The notes beneath the pieces are model-generated. The model was given only the letters and a program-made list of their open reading frames with translations, did no database searches and was not told the origin of the DNA. Shown here one piece after another: positions 1 to 6,687 of a stretch of 9,349 nt of DNA. A program made the translations under genes and the position numbers. The stretch is from NCBI GenBank assembly GCA_028865845.1, contig JAGWJK010000103.1, positions 1 through 9,349 of the forward strand, given 5' to 3'. The DNA comes from Rhizobiaceae bacterium (GTDB lineage Bacteria > Pseudomonadota > Alphaproteobacteria > Rhizobiales > Rhizobiaceae). Position 1 is the stretch's first letter, and every line of letters starts with the position of its first letter.

Positions 1-46
1 TTTTTCGTTCCTGGGCCTGGCGACCTGGTGGTTCGCAATCCATTGA
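1..46 (+). CDS. C-terminal end of an upstream gene, probably a membrane protein (partial)
   Basis: Reading from base 2, the frame gives FSFLGLATWWFAIH and then a TGA stop at 44-46. The peptide is hydrophobic and tryptophan-rich, as expected for the last transmembrane segment of a membrane protein, and it ends well before the MerR promoter. Only 14 codons are visible, so the family cannot be named. A second frame starting at base 1 is also open here, to about 168, but it would run through the MerR promoter and into that gene, so I prefer this one. Moderate to low confidence. Confidence 0.35.
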   Translation, partial: FSFLGLATWWFAIH

Positions 47-94
47 GATATCGGGATAATTGCGCGCAGCGGCTCTCTATGGGGCCGGCGGAAA

Positions 95-122
95 TTGACT
101 ATTACGTAAAAGTCAATATTAT
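95..122 (+). promoter_or_regulatory. MerR-type promoter with 22-bp operator dyad
   Basis: The arms TTGACT (95-100) and AGTCAA (111-116) flank a TTACGTAA core. Ten of eleven base pairs of the 22-bp dyad match; the only mismatch is at 101/110. The left arm doubles as a -35 box. TATTAT (117-122) follows after 16 bp as a -10, or TATGAC (120-125) after 19 bp, the long spacer typical of MerR-type promoters. The leader to the GTG start at 146 would be only about 15-20 nt. A dyad across the spacer directly upstream of a MerR gene is the usual sign of autoregulation; the assignment to this regulator is inferred. Confidence 0.65.
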
Positions 123-145
123 GACACCCGCAAGACAGGGGCGGA

Positions 146-538
146 GTGCCGGTGAACAAATACTATAGCATAACGGAGCTTACGCGGGAATTCGGTGTCT
201 CTACCCGGACGCTGCGTTTCTACGAGGACGAGGGTCTCATCCATCCCGAGCGCAAGGGCCGCACACGCCTGTTCCGTCAGGCCGACCGCCGGTTGATCCA
301 GGAAATCCTGCGCGGCCGCCGCATCGGCTTCACCATCGCCGAGATCCGCGAGATCATCCAGGTCTACAAGGAACCGCCGGGCGAGATCGGCCAGCTCAAG
401 CTGTTGATGAAGCGAATCGACGAAAAGCGTGAGGAATTGCGCCAGAAGCGCAAGGACATCGAAGACACGCTCACCGAACTCGACAACGTCGAGGAAGCCT
501 GCCTCGGTCGTCTCGCCGAAATCGGCGTCGGAACCTGA
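146..538 (+). CDS. MerR family transcriptional regulator, LiuR-like
   Basis: This is a 130-residue DNA-binding regulator. Residues 8-27 form the MerR helix-turn-helix (ITELTREFGVSTRTLRFYEDEG), a wing follows to about 44, and the second helical pair contains LRGRRIGFTIAEIREII (55-71). A charged dimerisation coiled coil spans about 80-116. The pattern of R-G-x-T-R in the wing, then ILRG-R-x-GF, then a short coiled coil ending near a single Cys (C119), resembles LiuR, the MerR-type regulator of branched-chain amino acid and fatty acid catabolism in proteobacteria. There is no metal-binding Cys set like that of MerR, CueR or ZntR, so a metal sensor is unlikely. Translation starts at GTG 146 with GGGGCGGA just upstream; GTG 152 is possible. 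The target genes are not in the window. Family is certain; LiuR likeness is judged from memory of the family pattern. Confidence 0.88.
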   Translation: MPVNKYYSITELTREFGVSTRTLRFYEDEGLIHPERKGRTRLFRQADRRLIQEILRGRRIGFTIAEIREIIQVYKEPPGEIGQLKLLMKRIDEKREELRQKRKDIEDTLTELDNVEEACLGRLAEIGVGT

Positions 539-583
539 TCACTATCGGCAAAGTGTAAATCGGGAAGAAATAGCTACAATTTC

Positions 584-613
584 AACGTAAATGCTTGCGA
601 AAAGCAAAACGTT
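584..613. repeat. Imperfect inverted repeat in the MerR/DUF1624 convergent gap
   Basis: AACGT (584-588) pairs with ACGTT (609-613), and inside that TGCTT (592-596) pairs with AAGCA (602-606) around a GCGAA loop, leaving a small interior loop of adenines. It lies between two convergent genes, where a shared terminator is expected, but neither strand has a T tract right after the stem. I see no other structure in the 132-bp gap 539-670. Weak evidence. Confidence 0.3.
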
Positions 614-670
614 CACGGGAGCTTATGGCACGTGAGAGCGCGATCTAAATTCATAGTCGTCGTAATCCCG

Positions 671-1660
671 TCACTGCGCCTGCTCCGAACATTGCAGTGC
701 TATCCGGTTTATCCGTTCATCGCTATCGGCTTTGATTGCACCGGATTCCAAGGCCGAAAACAGGTTCTGCGACTGCATTTGATCGAGCGTGCATTGGCAG
801 AAACTGTGGCACATAGTTTCGGTGCCTGATTTCACGCAGGACGCCTGGCATTGGCGCATATAGCCGGCCGTCAGGTCCGGCGGCGGGGCAGGCGCCACCA
901 GCGACAGAAGATAGACGAGGCCGAAGAGTATCGGCTGGTGCAGCAGGTAGAAGATCAGGCTATGGCGACCAGCGCGGGCAATCAGGTTTCTGCCGCCGCC
1001 GAGGCGCGCGAGCGGATGGAGCCAGCCCATGGCCGTTGCGAGCTGCGCGACGCCGAGACCGAAGAGAAACGGGGTCAGCCACGGGAAAATCGGAACATAA
1101 TCGTTGGAACGCGGCAGGTTCTCGGAAAGCCCGATCCAATAGAGCCATGGCCGGTCAAAAAAGGCCGAATGCAGCGACAGCGGCGCGACGACATTGTCGA
1201 CGAGGATGCCGATGGCGAGCAGCACCGCAATCAGCAACGTCGCGAAGGCGGGCAGACGCAGAAAGAGCAGGCCGATGATGCTGGCGGCCGCAATGCAATG
1301 AAGGATGCCGAAGAAGATCCATTCATCGCTCATGAACCACCAGGTCACGGCCGAAATCGCCGCGGCGGCGGCAACGATCATGCCGAGACGCTTGAAATAG
1401 GAGCGCCAGCGTATATCGGGCGTATTGGCAAGCACGAGGCTGAAGCCGGCGAGGAACAGGAAGGTGCTGGCAATCGCGCGCGCATAAATTTTCAGCCATC
1501 CGGTTTCGGCCGTGCCGCCTTCTAGATAGCCGAAGAATTCGAAATCCCAGGTGAAATGATAGCTTGCCATCGCCAGCAGTGCGATGCCGCGGGCCGTATC
1601 CAGAATACCGATGCGGGGCGGTTTCACAGGCGCCTCGATACTCTCGGCGATAACGGCCAT
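671..1660 (-). CDS. DUF1624 (heparan-alpha-glucosaminide N-acetyltransferase-like) membrane protein with Cys-rich tail
   Basis: This is a 329-residue multi-pass inner-membrane protein. The N-terminus (GILDTARGIALLAMASYHFTW, residues 18-38) is the typical DUF1624 opening, with conserved Asp21, Arg24 and His35. Hydrophobic helices follow at about 60-78, 93-109, 115-134, 138-155, 190-209 and 230-256, and RHSLIFYLLHQP (232-243) is the usual late motif. Relatives of this fold move acetyl groups across a membrane onto sugars; the substrate here is unknown. After the last helix is a soluble tail (about 260-329) with six cysteines: C271, C275, C284, C288, C290 and C324. The start at 1660 has GGAAGGA six bases upstream. 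It lies 69 bp downstream of the DUF599 gene on the same strand, with no terminator seen between, so co-transcription is likely. Family call is confident; function is not established. Confidence 0.85.
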   Translation of the reverse strand: MAVIAESIEAPVKPPRIGILDTARGIALLAMASYHFTWDFEFFGYLEGGTAETGWLKIYARAIASTFLFLAGFSLVLANTPDIRWRSYFKRLGMIVAAAAAISAVTWWFMSDEWIFFGILHCIAAASIIGLLFLRLPAFATLLIAVLLAIGILVDNVVAPLSLHSAFFDRPWLYWIGLSENLPRSNDYVPIFPWLTPFLFGLGVAQLATAMGWLHPLARLGGGRNLIARAGRHSLIFYLLHQPILFGLVYLLSLVAPAPPPDLTAGYMRQCQASCVKSGTETMCHSFCQCTLDQMQSQNLFSALESGAIKADSDERINRIALQCSEQAQ

Positions 1661-1729
1661 GGCCAGTCCTTCCAGGCATGAATTCAGAGCGTCAGGGCCG
1701 AAGCGCTGTGCGCGGCCGGCGTGGCGATG

Positions 1730-2422
1730 TCATGGCACATCGATATCCATGATGGCCAGACGCGCATCCGAAAAAAACTGCCGGCGAATCAGGACGACGA
1801 TGATGAAGCCGGTTGTCCCCATGAAGACGTAGGGGCTGAGAAACCAGCCGAGATAGCCAATCGACAGAAAGATAGCCCGCAGACCGGCGTTGAAATTGCG
1901 GGCGGCGATGACGTTCATGGCGATCACCCGCTCGGCGGCGCGTTCGGCCGCGAGAGGGTCCAGCTCGGCATCCTCACGCATGGGAAGGGCGCCGAAGAGG
2001 ATGGTGCAATAGTTGAACAGACGATAGGCCCAGCCGAACTTGAAAAAGGCATAACCAAAAAGGCAGGCAAGGCCCGCCACCTTGATCTCAAAGGCAGAGC
2101 GACCGCCGTTGAAGACGAAGGGCAGGTCCGAGAAGAAAGCATTGACCTTGTCTGTGGCACCGAGCAGCGCAAAGCAGCTGCCGATCGCAAAGATCGAGGT
2201 CGAAGCAAAGAAGCCCGTTCCGTTCTGGAGGCCGGACAGGATCGCCGTATCGATCATCCTTAGATCCCGGCGGAGCGAGGTATAGATCCATTCGCGTCGG
2301 CGTTCGTTCATCGCCAGCGTCAGACTGGGACGATCGAAGAAGCGGGCGTTGGTGGTGATCCAGTTCAAAGCGAACCACAGGAGAATAAAGAGGGCGAGGG
2401 CGACGTAGTCGGCGGTCGTCAT
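1730..2422 (-). CDS. DUF599 family membrane protein
   Basis: This is a 230-residue integral membrane protein of the DUF599 family, whose function is unknown. Visible membrane segments lie at about 5-22, 70-90, 112-145 and 183-213. Between the first and second is a basic stretch (ERRREWIYTSLRRDLRMIDTAIL, residues 40-62), followed by SGLQNGTGFFASTS, both typical of the family. NFNAGLRAIFLSIGYLGWF (176-194) is the conserved late motif, and the length fits full-length members. The ATG at 2422 has GGAG about ten bases upstream. The downstream DUF1624 gene begins 69 bp after the stop on the same strand. The gene diverges from sdaA, so the 197 bp between them must hold both promoters, although I could not pick a strong one for either. 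Confidence 0.85.
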   Translation of the reverse strand: MTTADYVALALFILLWFALNWITTNARFFDRPSLTLAMNERRREWIYTSLRRDLRMIDTAILSGLQNGTGFFASTSIFAIGSCFALLGATDKVNAFFSDLPFVFNGGRSAFEIKVAGLACLFGYAFFKFGWAYRLFNYCTILFGALPMREDAELDPLAAERAAERVIAMNVIAARNFNAGLRAIFLSIGYLGWFLSPYVFMGTTGFIIVVLIRRQFFSDARLAIMDIDVP

Positions 2423-2553
2423 AAGGTAGATTCTCCAAGTCTATCTGCGGCCGACTGTAGCCGACGTCTGTAACGGCGCAATGGCCTTATGTTTATGTCG
2501 CCAAACGCCTATATGTGATGTCGCAGGCATGAAATCCGATGTCGGTCGATCGC

Positions 2554-2582
2554 CGTGCAGGCTTTGCACGATAGCGTAGCCT
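2554..2582 (+). promoter_or_regulatory. Two mutually exclusive short stems in the sdaA leader
   Basis: CGTGCA (2554-2559) and TGCACG (2565-2570) form a 6-bp stem with a 5-base loop. AGGCT (2559-2563) can instead pair with AGCCT (2578-2582), which would break the first stem. Both lie 38-66 nt before the sdaA start codon. Short stems like this occur by chance in GC-rich DNA. I looked for the conserved elements of a glycine riboswitch and did not find them. Confidence 0.2.
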
Positions 2583-2619
2583 TTGCAGTGGTGATTTGCC
2601 GAGGAGGCACCAAGAATCC

Positions 2620-4026
2620 ATGTTTCTTTCAGTTTTCGATGTGTTCAAGATCGGTGTCGGACCTTCGAGTTCGCATACGATGGGGCCTATGTCGGCCGCC
2701 AACCGATTCCTGGATCTGTTGCTGTCGAACGAATGGCCGCGGCCCTCTTCGAACGTTCATGTCGTTTCGATCAAGGCAAGCCTTCACGGTTCGCTTGCCT
2801 TTACCGGCATTGGCCATGGCACGGGCAGGGCGGTTATCCTCGGCCTGATGGGCGAACGCCCCGATACGGTCGATCCCGACAAGATGGACGAAATCATCGG
2901 CGAGGTTGAGCGAACGGGACGGGTGACGCCGCCGGGCCATCCCGGCTACGACTTCCAACCGAAAAACGATCTGATCTTCGACAAGAAGGTGCCGCTGCCG
3001 GGCCACGCCAACGGCATGAGCTTTTCCGCCTTCGACAAGGACGATCGCCTGCTCGTCAAGCGCATCTATTATTCCGTCGGCGGCGGCTTCGTCGTTACCG
3101 ACACCGAGCTGGATCAAATGCGCGCCAACAAGAAGCAGTCGGCTTCCGGCGAACGCATTCCGTTCCCCTTCGCATCCGCCAAGCAGATGCTGGAAATGGC
3201 CGAACGCTCCGGCCTCTCGATCGCGCAGATGAAGCGTGCCAATGAAGAAACCAAGATGAGCGCCGCAGAGCTCGACGAAGGGCTGGATCGGATCTGGGCA
3301 GCGATGAGCAGTTGCATCGATCGCGGCCTGAAGGTCGAGGGCATCATGCCGGGCGGCCTGAAGGTGCGCCGCCGCGCCCGCGCCATCCATGACAAGCTGC
3401 AGGAGGAATGGCGCAGCAACCGCATCAATCCGCTGCTCGCCAACGACTGGCTCAGCGTCTACGCCATGGCCGTCAACGAGGAAAATGCCGGCGGTGGCCG
3501 CGTGGTGACCGCACCGACCAATGGCGCGGCCGGCGTCATTCCGGCGACGATCCGATACTATCAGCATTTCCATGAGGATTGGGATCAGGACGGCATCCGC
3601 AATTACCTGCTGACGGCAGCAGCCGTCGGCGGCATCATCAAGCACAACGCCTCGATCTCCGGCGCCGAAGTCGGCTGTCAGGGCGAGGTGGGCTCGGCGG
3701 CCGCAATGGCGGCTGCGGGGCTTGCCGCCGTTATGGGTGCGACGCCCGAGCAGATCGAAAATGCCGCCGAAATCGCGCTCGAACATCATCTCGGCATGAC
3801 CTGTGACCCGATCGCCGGCCTCGTGCAGGTGCCCTGTATCGAACGCAACGCACTTGGCGCCGTCAAGGCCGTCACCGCCGCGTCGCTTGCAATCAAAGGC
3901 GACGGCCAGCACTTCGTACCGCTCGACGCCTGCATCGAAACCATGCGCCAGACCGGCTACGACATGAGCGAGAAGTACAAAGAAACCTCGACCGGCGGCC
4001 TGGCGGTCAATGTCGTGGAATGCTGA
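2620..4026 (+). CDS. sdaA: L-serine ammonia-lyase, iron-sulfur dependent, single-chain
   Basis: The cytoplasmic enzyme deaminates L-serine to pyruvate and ammonia using a [4Fe-4S] cluster. The 468-residue chain carries the N-terminal beta domain and the C-terminal catalytic alpha domain in one polypeptide. [11 protein letters not shown] (14-24) is the N-terminal signature, and [11 protein letters not shown] and [15 protein letters not shown] lie in the catalytic half. The cluster ligands are C353 (GCQGE), C395 (TCDP), C406 (PCIER) and the last residue, C468. Their spacing of 42, 11 and 62 residues equals that known for the Legionella enzyme, in which the terminal cysteine plugs the active site as the fourth ligand. 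All key residues are present, so it should be active. I chose ATG 2620 over an in-frame TTG at 2596 because the protein then begins directly with the family's [26 protein letters not shown] lies at 2601-2607. The DUF1489 gene follows after 158 bp. Confidence 0.97.
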   Translation: MFLSVFDVFKIGVGPSSSHTMGPMSAANRFLDLLLSNEWPRPSSNVHVVSIKASLHGSLAFTGIGHGTGRAVILGLMGERPDTVDPDKMDEIIGEVERTGRVTPPGHPGYDFQPKNDLIFDKKVPLPGHANGMSFSAFDKDDRLLVKRIYYSVGGGFVVTDTELDQMRANKKQSASGERIPFPFASAKQMLEMAERSGLSIAQMKRANEETKMSAAELDEGLDRIWAAMSSCIDRGLKVEGIMPGGLKVRRRARAIHDKLQEEWRSNRINPLLANDWLSVYAMAVNEENAGGGRVVTAPTNGAAGVIPATIRYYQHFHEDWDQDGIRNYLLTAAAVGGIIKHNASISGAEVGCQGEVGSAAAMAAAGLAAVMGATPEQIENAAEIALEHHLGMTCDPIAGLVQVPCIERNALGAVKAVTAASLAIKGDGQHFVPLDACIETMRQTGYDMSEKYKETSTGGLAVNVVEC

Positions 4027-4092
4027 GCGCTTGAGGGCGTTTTTCCGATACTGACGATATTGAGGGTAACGCGAATTGGCGTTCCATTGGCA

Positions 4093-4119
4093 GCGGCATG
4101 AAATTGCGTGTCATGCCGC
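4093..4119. repeat. Perfect 9-bp inverted repeat between sdaA and the DUF1489 gene
   Basis: GCGGCATGA (4093-4101) and TCATGCCGC (4111-4119) are exact reverse complements separated by nine bases. In RNA this would be a stable hairpin, 66 nt before the DUF1489 start. There is no T tract after it on either strand, so it is not a classic rho-independent terminator. It could attenuate read-through from sdaA, protect the upstream mRNA 3' end, or be part of a dispersed palindromic repeat. Confidence 0.55.
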
Positions 4120-4184
4120 GCACGCTGTGGAGTAGCGACATGTTGGGCCTTGACGCCTCTGCGCAAAAGGACTTCAACGGCGTC

Positions 4185-4619
4185 ATGGCTTTGCATCTCA
4201 TCAAATTGGCAGTCGGCGCGGATTCGCTTGAGGATCTGCGTGAATGGGTTTCCGAGCGGGCGATGAACGCGATCGCCGCGGGGCTCGAGCCCCACTCCAC
4301 ACACACGACCCGCATGGTACCGAAGCGCCTGGACGAGCTGCTGAACGGTGGATCGCTCTATTGGGTGATCAAAGGCCAGGTGCAGGCGCGGCAAAGAATA
4401 CTCGATATCGAAGTCTTCACCGATGTCGATGGCATACAGCGGTGCCGCCTCATTCTCGATCCAAGCGTTGTCGAAACGGCCGGCCAGCCGCGACGGGCCT
4501 TCCAGGGCTGGCGATATCTCCCGCAGGACGATGTTCCCCGTGATCTCGACAGTCTCGGCGGGGTCGCTGAATTGCCCGCGGACTTGCGCCGCGAGCTTTC
4601 CGAGTTGGGATTGCTGTAA
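4185..4619 (+). CDS. DUF1489 family protein
   Basis: This is a 144-residue soluble protein of the DUF1489 family, found mainly in alphaproteobacteria and of unknown function. No signal peptide or membrane segment is visible. Conserved blocks are ALHLIKLAVG (2-11), HTTRMVPKR (40-48), GSLYWVIKGQ (56-65), DIEVFTDVDGIQRCRL (74-89) and QPRRAFQGWRYL (101-112). An open frame extends upstream to 4098, but the family begins with an M-x-L-x-L-I-K-L-x-V-G block, so I place the start at ATG 4185, with AAAGGA at 4166-4171. The 4098 start would also lie inside a perfect hairpin. The gene follows sdaA on the same strand and meets a small opposite-strand gene tail to tail, five bases apart. Confidence 0.88.
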   Translation: MALHLIKLAVGADSLEDLREWVSERAMNAIAAGLEPHSTHTTRMVPKRLDELLNGGSLYWVIKGQVQARQRILDIEVFTDVDGIQRCRLILDPSVVETAGQPRRAFQGWRYLPQDDVPRDLDSLGGVAELPADLRRELSELGLL

Positions 4620-4624
4620 ATTGT

Positions 4625-4897
4625 TCAGCGCAGCCGGATAACGACGGGCGCCTGGCCGTTGGGCGCCGTGACGTGCAGGTGGATGCTGGCTTCCGGCTGC
4701 GAATAGCGCCATGCGCGAGCGCCGTGGCAGAGAAGTACGCCGATCAGATCCTTGGTTTTGCGCGGGCGCGACCGGCTAAGGCCAATATCGGCCAACCGCA
4801 TCGCTGCCTCATGCAATGGATGAAGAGCGAAGCTCTTCTGTTTCGTCTTTCCCCCGCTCTCGAGCGAGAAACCCGGAAAGTTCTCGTTCACCGCCAT
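4625..4897 (-). CDS. Small protein of unknown function (90 aa)
   Basis: I do not recognise this family. The 90-residue product is basic in its middle (SRSRPRKTKD, 41-50), has one Cys (C57), no signal peptide and no membrane segment, and ends APVVIRLR. I take it as real because its codons show the GC-rich third positions of the neighbouring genes, an ATG at 4897 is preceded by GGGGA six bases upstream, and it ends exactly where the DUF1489 gene ends. The competing plus-strand frame across 4673-4912 lacks these features. It is probably transcribed from its own promoter in 4898-5028, or by read-through from the carboxypeptidase gene upstream. The two convergent mRNAs must overlap at their 3' ends. 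Confidence 0.65.
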   Translation of the reverse strand: MAVNENFPGFSLESGGKTKQKSFALHPLHEAAMRLADIGLSRSRPRKTKDLIGVLLCHGARAWRYSQPEASIHLHVTAPNGQAPVVIRLR

Positions 4898-4960
4898 TTC
4901 ACATCCCCGTAACACAATACAAATTCAGGGACGGCCCAAGGTGGATCCAGGACCGTAAGG

Positions 4961-4985
4961 CCAGGTTTCAACACACGAAACCCGG
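4961..4985. repeat. Inverted repeat downstream of the carboxypeptidase gene
   Basis: GGTTTC (4964-4969) pairs with GAAACC (4977-4982) around a 7-base loop, and the stem extends by two G-C pairs (4961-4962 with 4984-4985) across one A/C mismatch. It lies 44-68 bases past the stop of the carboxypeptidase gene on the minus strand. There is no T tract on either side, so I cannot call it a rho-independent terminator. Confidence 0.35.
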
Positions 4986-5028
4986 CAATTCTCTAGGGCA
5001 TGCATCGCAGCAATCGGCGACCGCATGT

Positions 5029-6570
5029 TTATTCCAAGCTCGCCCAGCACTTGACGCCGGCCTTCTTGAGGGCCTTGCAGGCGTTGACCGCCGCATCCTG
5101 GTCCCCGAAGCCGCCGAAGCGAGCGCGATAGCCGCCATCAAAAGCCACGGTGTAGGGCTTTGCCGACCGCAGGGCCTTGCCGCCCTTGTTCTTGGCGCTG
5201 TCAAGCAGATCGCTGGCGCCATCCTTGCTGGAAGAAATGCCGATTTGGACAACCCAGCCGGTCGGACCTTTCTCGACCTTTGCAGCCGGCGCAGGTTTCT
5301 CGACCTTAGCCGTCTTTTCCGCTCTCTCGACCTTCTGCGTCTTAATGACCTTGGTATCCGAGGCAGGCGTCGACGCAGTCGTCAGATTGTCGATCTCGTT
5401 CGAATCTTCGTCGGCGGCATCCGACGGCGTGATGGAGGCGACCTCGTTGGATGCGGCATGCGGCTTCTGCTTAGACATCAGCAGCGGATTGGCCGACTTC
5501 GGCGTGATGGCGGCGAAGGCAGCCGCGCTTGACGGCTGCTGATCATCGTTCGCCTCGGCGGTCTCATCATTGCTGATCTTGACGTTGCCGGCGGCAGCCA
5601 TGCGGGCGCTCGCGGCCTGAACATTCGGCACCGTCACGGAAGGCTGTACGGTGGGGGCGACAACGGGAGCCTGAGCAACCAGATCGGATGCGCCGCGCTT
5701 CATGGAAGCCTTCGGCAGATAGTCGGCGATCAGCTTGCGCATCTGGTTGTCGCGGGCAGGTGTCGAGGCACCCCCGAGAACGACGCCGACGATCGACCGG
5801 CCGTCGACCTTCACCGATGTCGCGAGATTGTAACCGGCGGCACGCGTATAACCGGTCTTGATGCCGTCGACACCACGCACCGAGCCGATCAGATGATTGT
5901 GGCCGGGAATGACGCGATTGCCGAGCTTAAAGCTGGTCTGGGAAAAGAAGCCGTAATATTGCGGAAAGTGCTCGCGCAGAGCGACGCCGAGACGAGCCTG
6001 ATCGCGGGCCGTGGTCATCTGCGCGGTGTTCGGCAGGCCGTTGGGGTTGCGGTAGGTCGTGCGCGTCATGCCGAGCGCCCGGGCCTTGTCGTTCATCATC
6101 TTGGCAAAGTTGTCTTCCGATCCGCCTAGCATTTCGCCAAGCCCCATGGCGGCGTCGTTGGCGGATTTGGTGACGATGCCGAGGATCGCCTCGCGGACCG
6201 TCACGGAACGGCCTGTGCCAATACCGAGTTTGGTCGGAGCCTGCGATGCAGCATTTCGCGAAAAGACCACCGGCGTATCAAGCGTGATGCGGCCCGCTTC
6301 GAGCGCTTCGAACGTCAGATACAGCGTCATCATCTTGGTCAGCGAGGCCGGATAGTGAAGCGTATCCGCATTCTCGCTGTAGAGAACGTTGCCGGTATTC
6401 GCGTCGATGACGATACCCGCATACTGAGCAGCGCTTGCCGCGTCGATGGTCACCGTTGCCGTTGCCGTGGTGATCGCAAAACCAAGAAGCACCTTCGCCA
6501 CAAACTTGCCGGAGCGCGATGAGGATGCTGAGAAAATTGATCTGGACACTACTTCACTCTCTGCTTGCAT
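5029..6570 (-). CDS. D-alanyl-D-alanine carboxypeptidase (penicillin-binding protein, S11) with C-terminal SPOR domain
   Basis: This 513-residue periplasmic enzyme trims the terminal D-alanine from peptidoglycan stem peptides. A basic N-terminus and hydrophobic stretch (about 22-43) form a signal peptide, with likely cleavage after A45-S46-A47. The three active-site motifs are intact: SLTK with nucleophile Ser76 and Lys79, SAN at 136-138, and KTG at 238-240. The catalytic domain ends near 290. The PBP5-type C-terminal beta domain and amphipathic anchor helix are absent. In their place is a low-complexity Ala/Thr/Lys/Glu-rich linker (about 292-434) and a SPOR domain (about 436-513), which in this family binds denuded glycan strands and targets proteins to the division septum. 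It is probably DacF-like. The ATG at 6570 has only weak AGAG upstream; GTG at codon 8 is an alternative start. The unknown membrane gene lies 117 bp upstream on the same strand. Confidence 0.93.
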   Translation of the reverse strand: MQAESEVVSRSIFSASSSRSGKFVAKVLLGFAITTATATVTIDAASAAQYAGIVIDANTGNVLYSENADTLHYPASLTKMMTLYLTFEALEAGRITLDTPVVFSRNAASQAPTKLGIGTGRSVTVREAILGIVTKSANDAAMGLGEMLGGSEDNFAKMMNDKARALGMTRTTYRNPNGLPNTAQMTTARDQARLGVALREHFPQYYGFFSQTSFKLGNRVIPGHNHLIGSVRGVDGIKTGYTRAAGYNLATSVKVDGRSIVGVVLGGASTPARDNQMRKLIADYLPKASMKRGASDLVAQAPVVAPTVQPSVTVPNVQAASARMAAAGNVKISNDETAEANDDQQPSSAAAFAAITPKSANPLLMSKQKPHAASNEVASITPSDAADEDSNEIDNLTTASTPASDTKVIKTQKVERAEKTAKVEKPAPAAKVEKGPTGWVVQIGISSSKDGASDLLDSAKNKGGKALRSAKPYTVAFDGGYRARFGGFGDQDAAVNACKALKKAGVKCWASLE

Positions 6571-6687
6571 TTACATTCTCTTCGATCCGGCCGCCGCCTC
6601 CAGGAACGCCCGTTGGGGGCAAGAGTACGGCGCTAGCGTTACCAATCGGTTTATGATGAACAGTTGGTTTCAAGTTTCCGCGTCATT

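Noticed and set aside
632..829. Plus-strand open frame of 65 codons opposite the end of the DUF1624 gene
   Set aside because: It has no ribosome-binding site, and the opposite strand encodes a recognisable protein over the same bases.
851..1525. Plus-strand open frame of 224 codons
   Set aside because: It lies wholly antisense to the DUF1624 gene, and its product is a low-complexity Arg/Glu/Gly-rich chain typical of the reverse strand of GC-rich coding DNA.
2423..2619. Glycine riboswitch upstream of sdaA
   Set aside because: Serine deaminase genes sometimes carry one, but I could not find the conserved tandem aptamer elements here.
2629..3912. Minus-strand open frame of 427 codons
   Set aside because: It is antisense to sdaA, whose protein has all its catalytic residues. 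The antisense product is a His/Arg/Asp-rich shadow without motifs.
3957..4712. Minus-strand open frame of 251 codons
   Set aside because: It spans the sdaA end, the intergenic hairpin and the DUF1489 gene on the opposite strand, with no start signal or family pattern.
4816..5532. Plus-strand open frame of 238 codons
   Set aside because: It is antisense to the small 90-codon gene and to the SPOR and linker part of the carboxypeptidase, and its product is Arg/Gly/Leu-rich low complexity.
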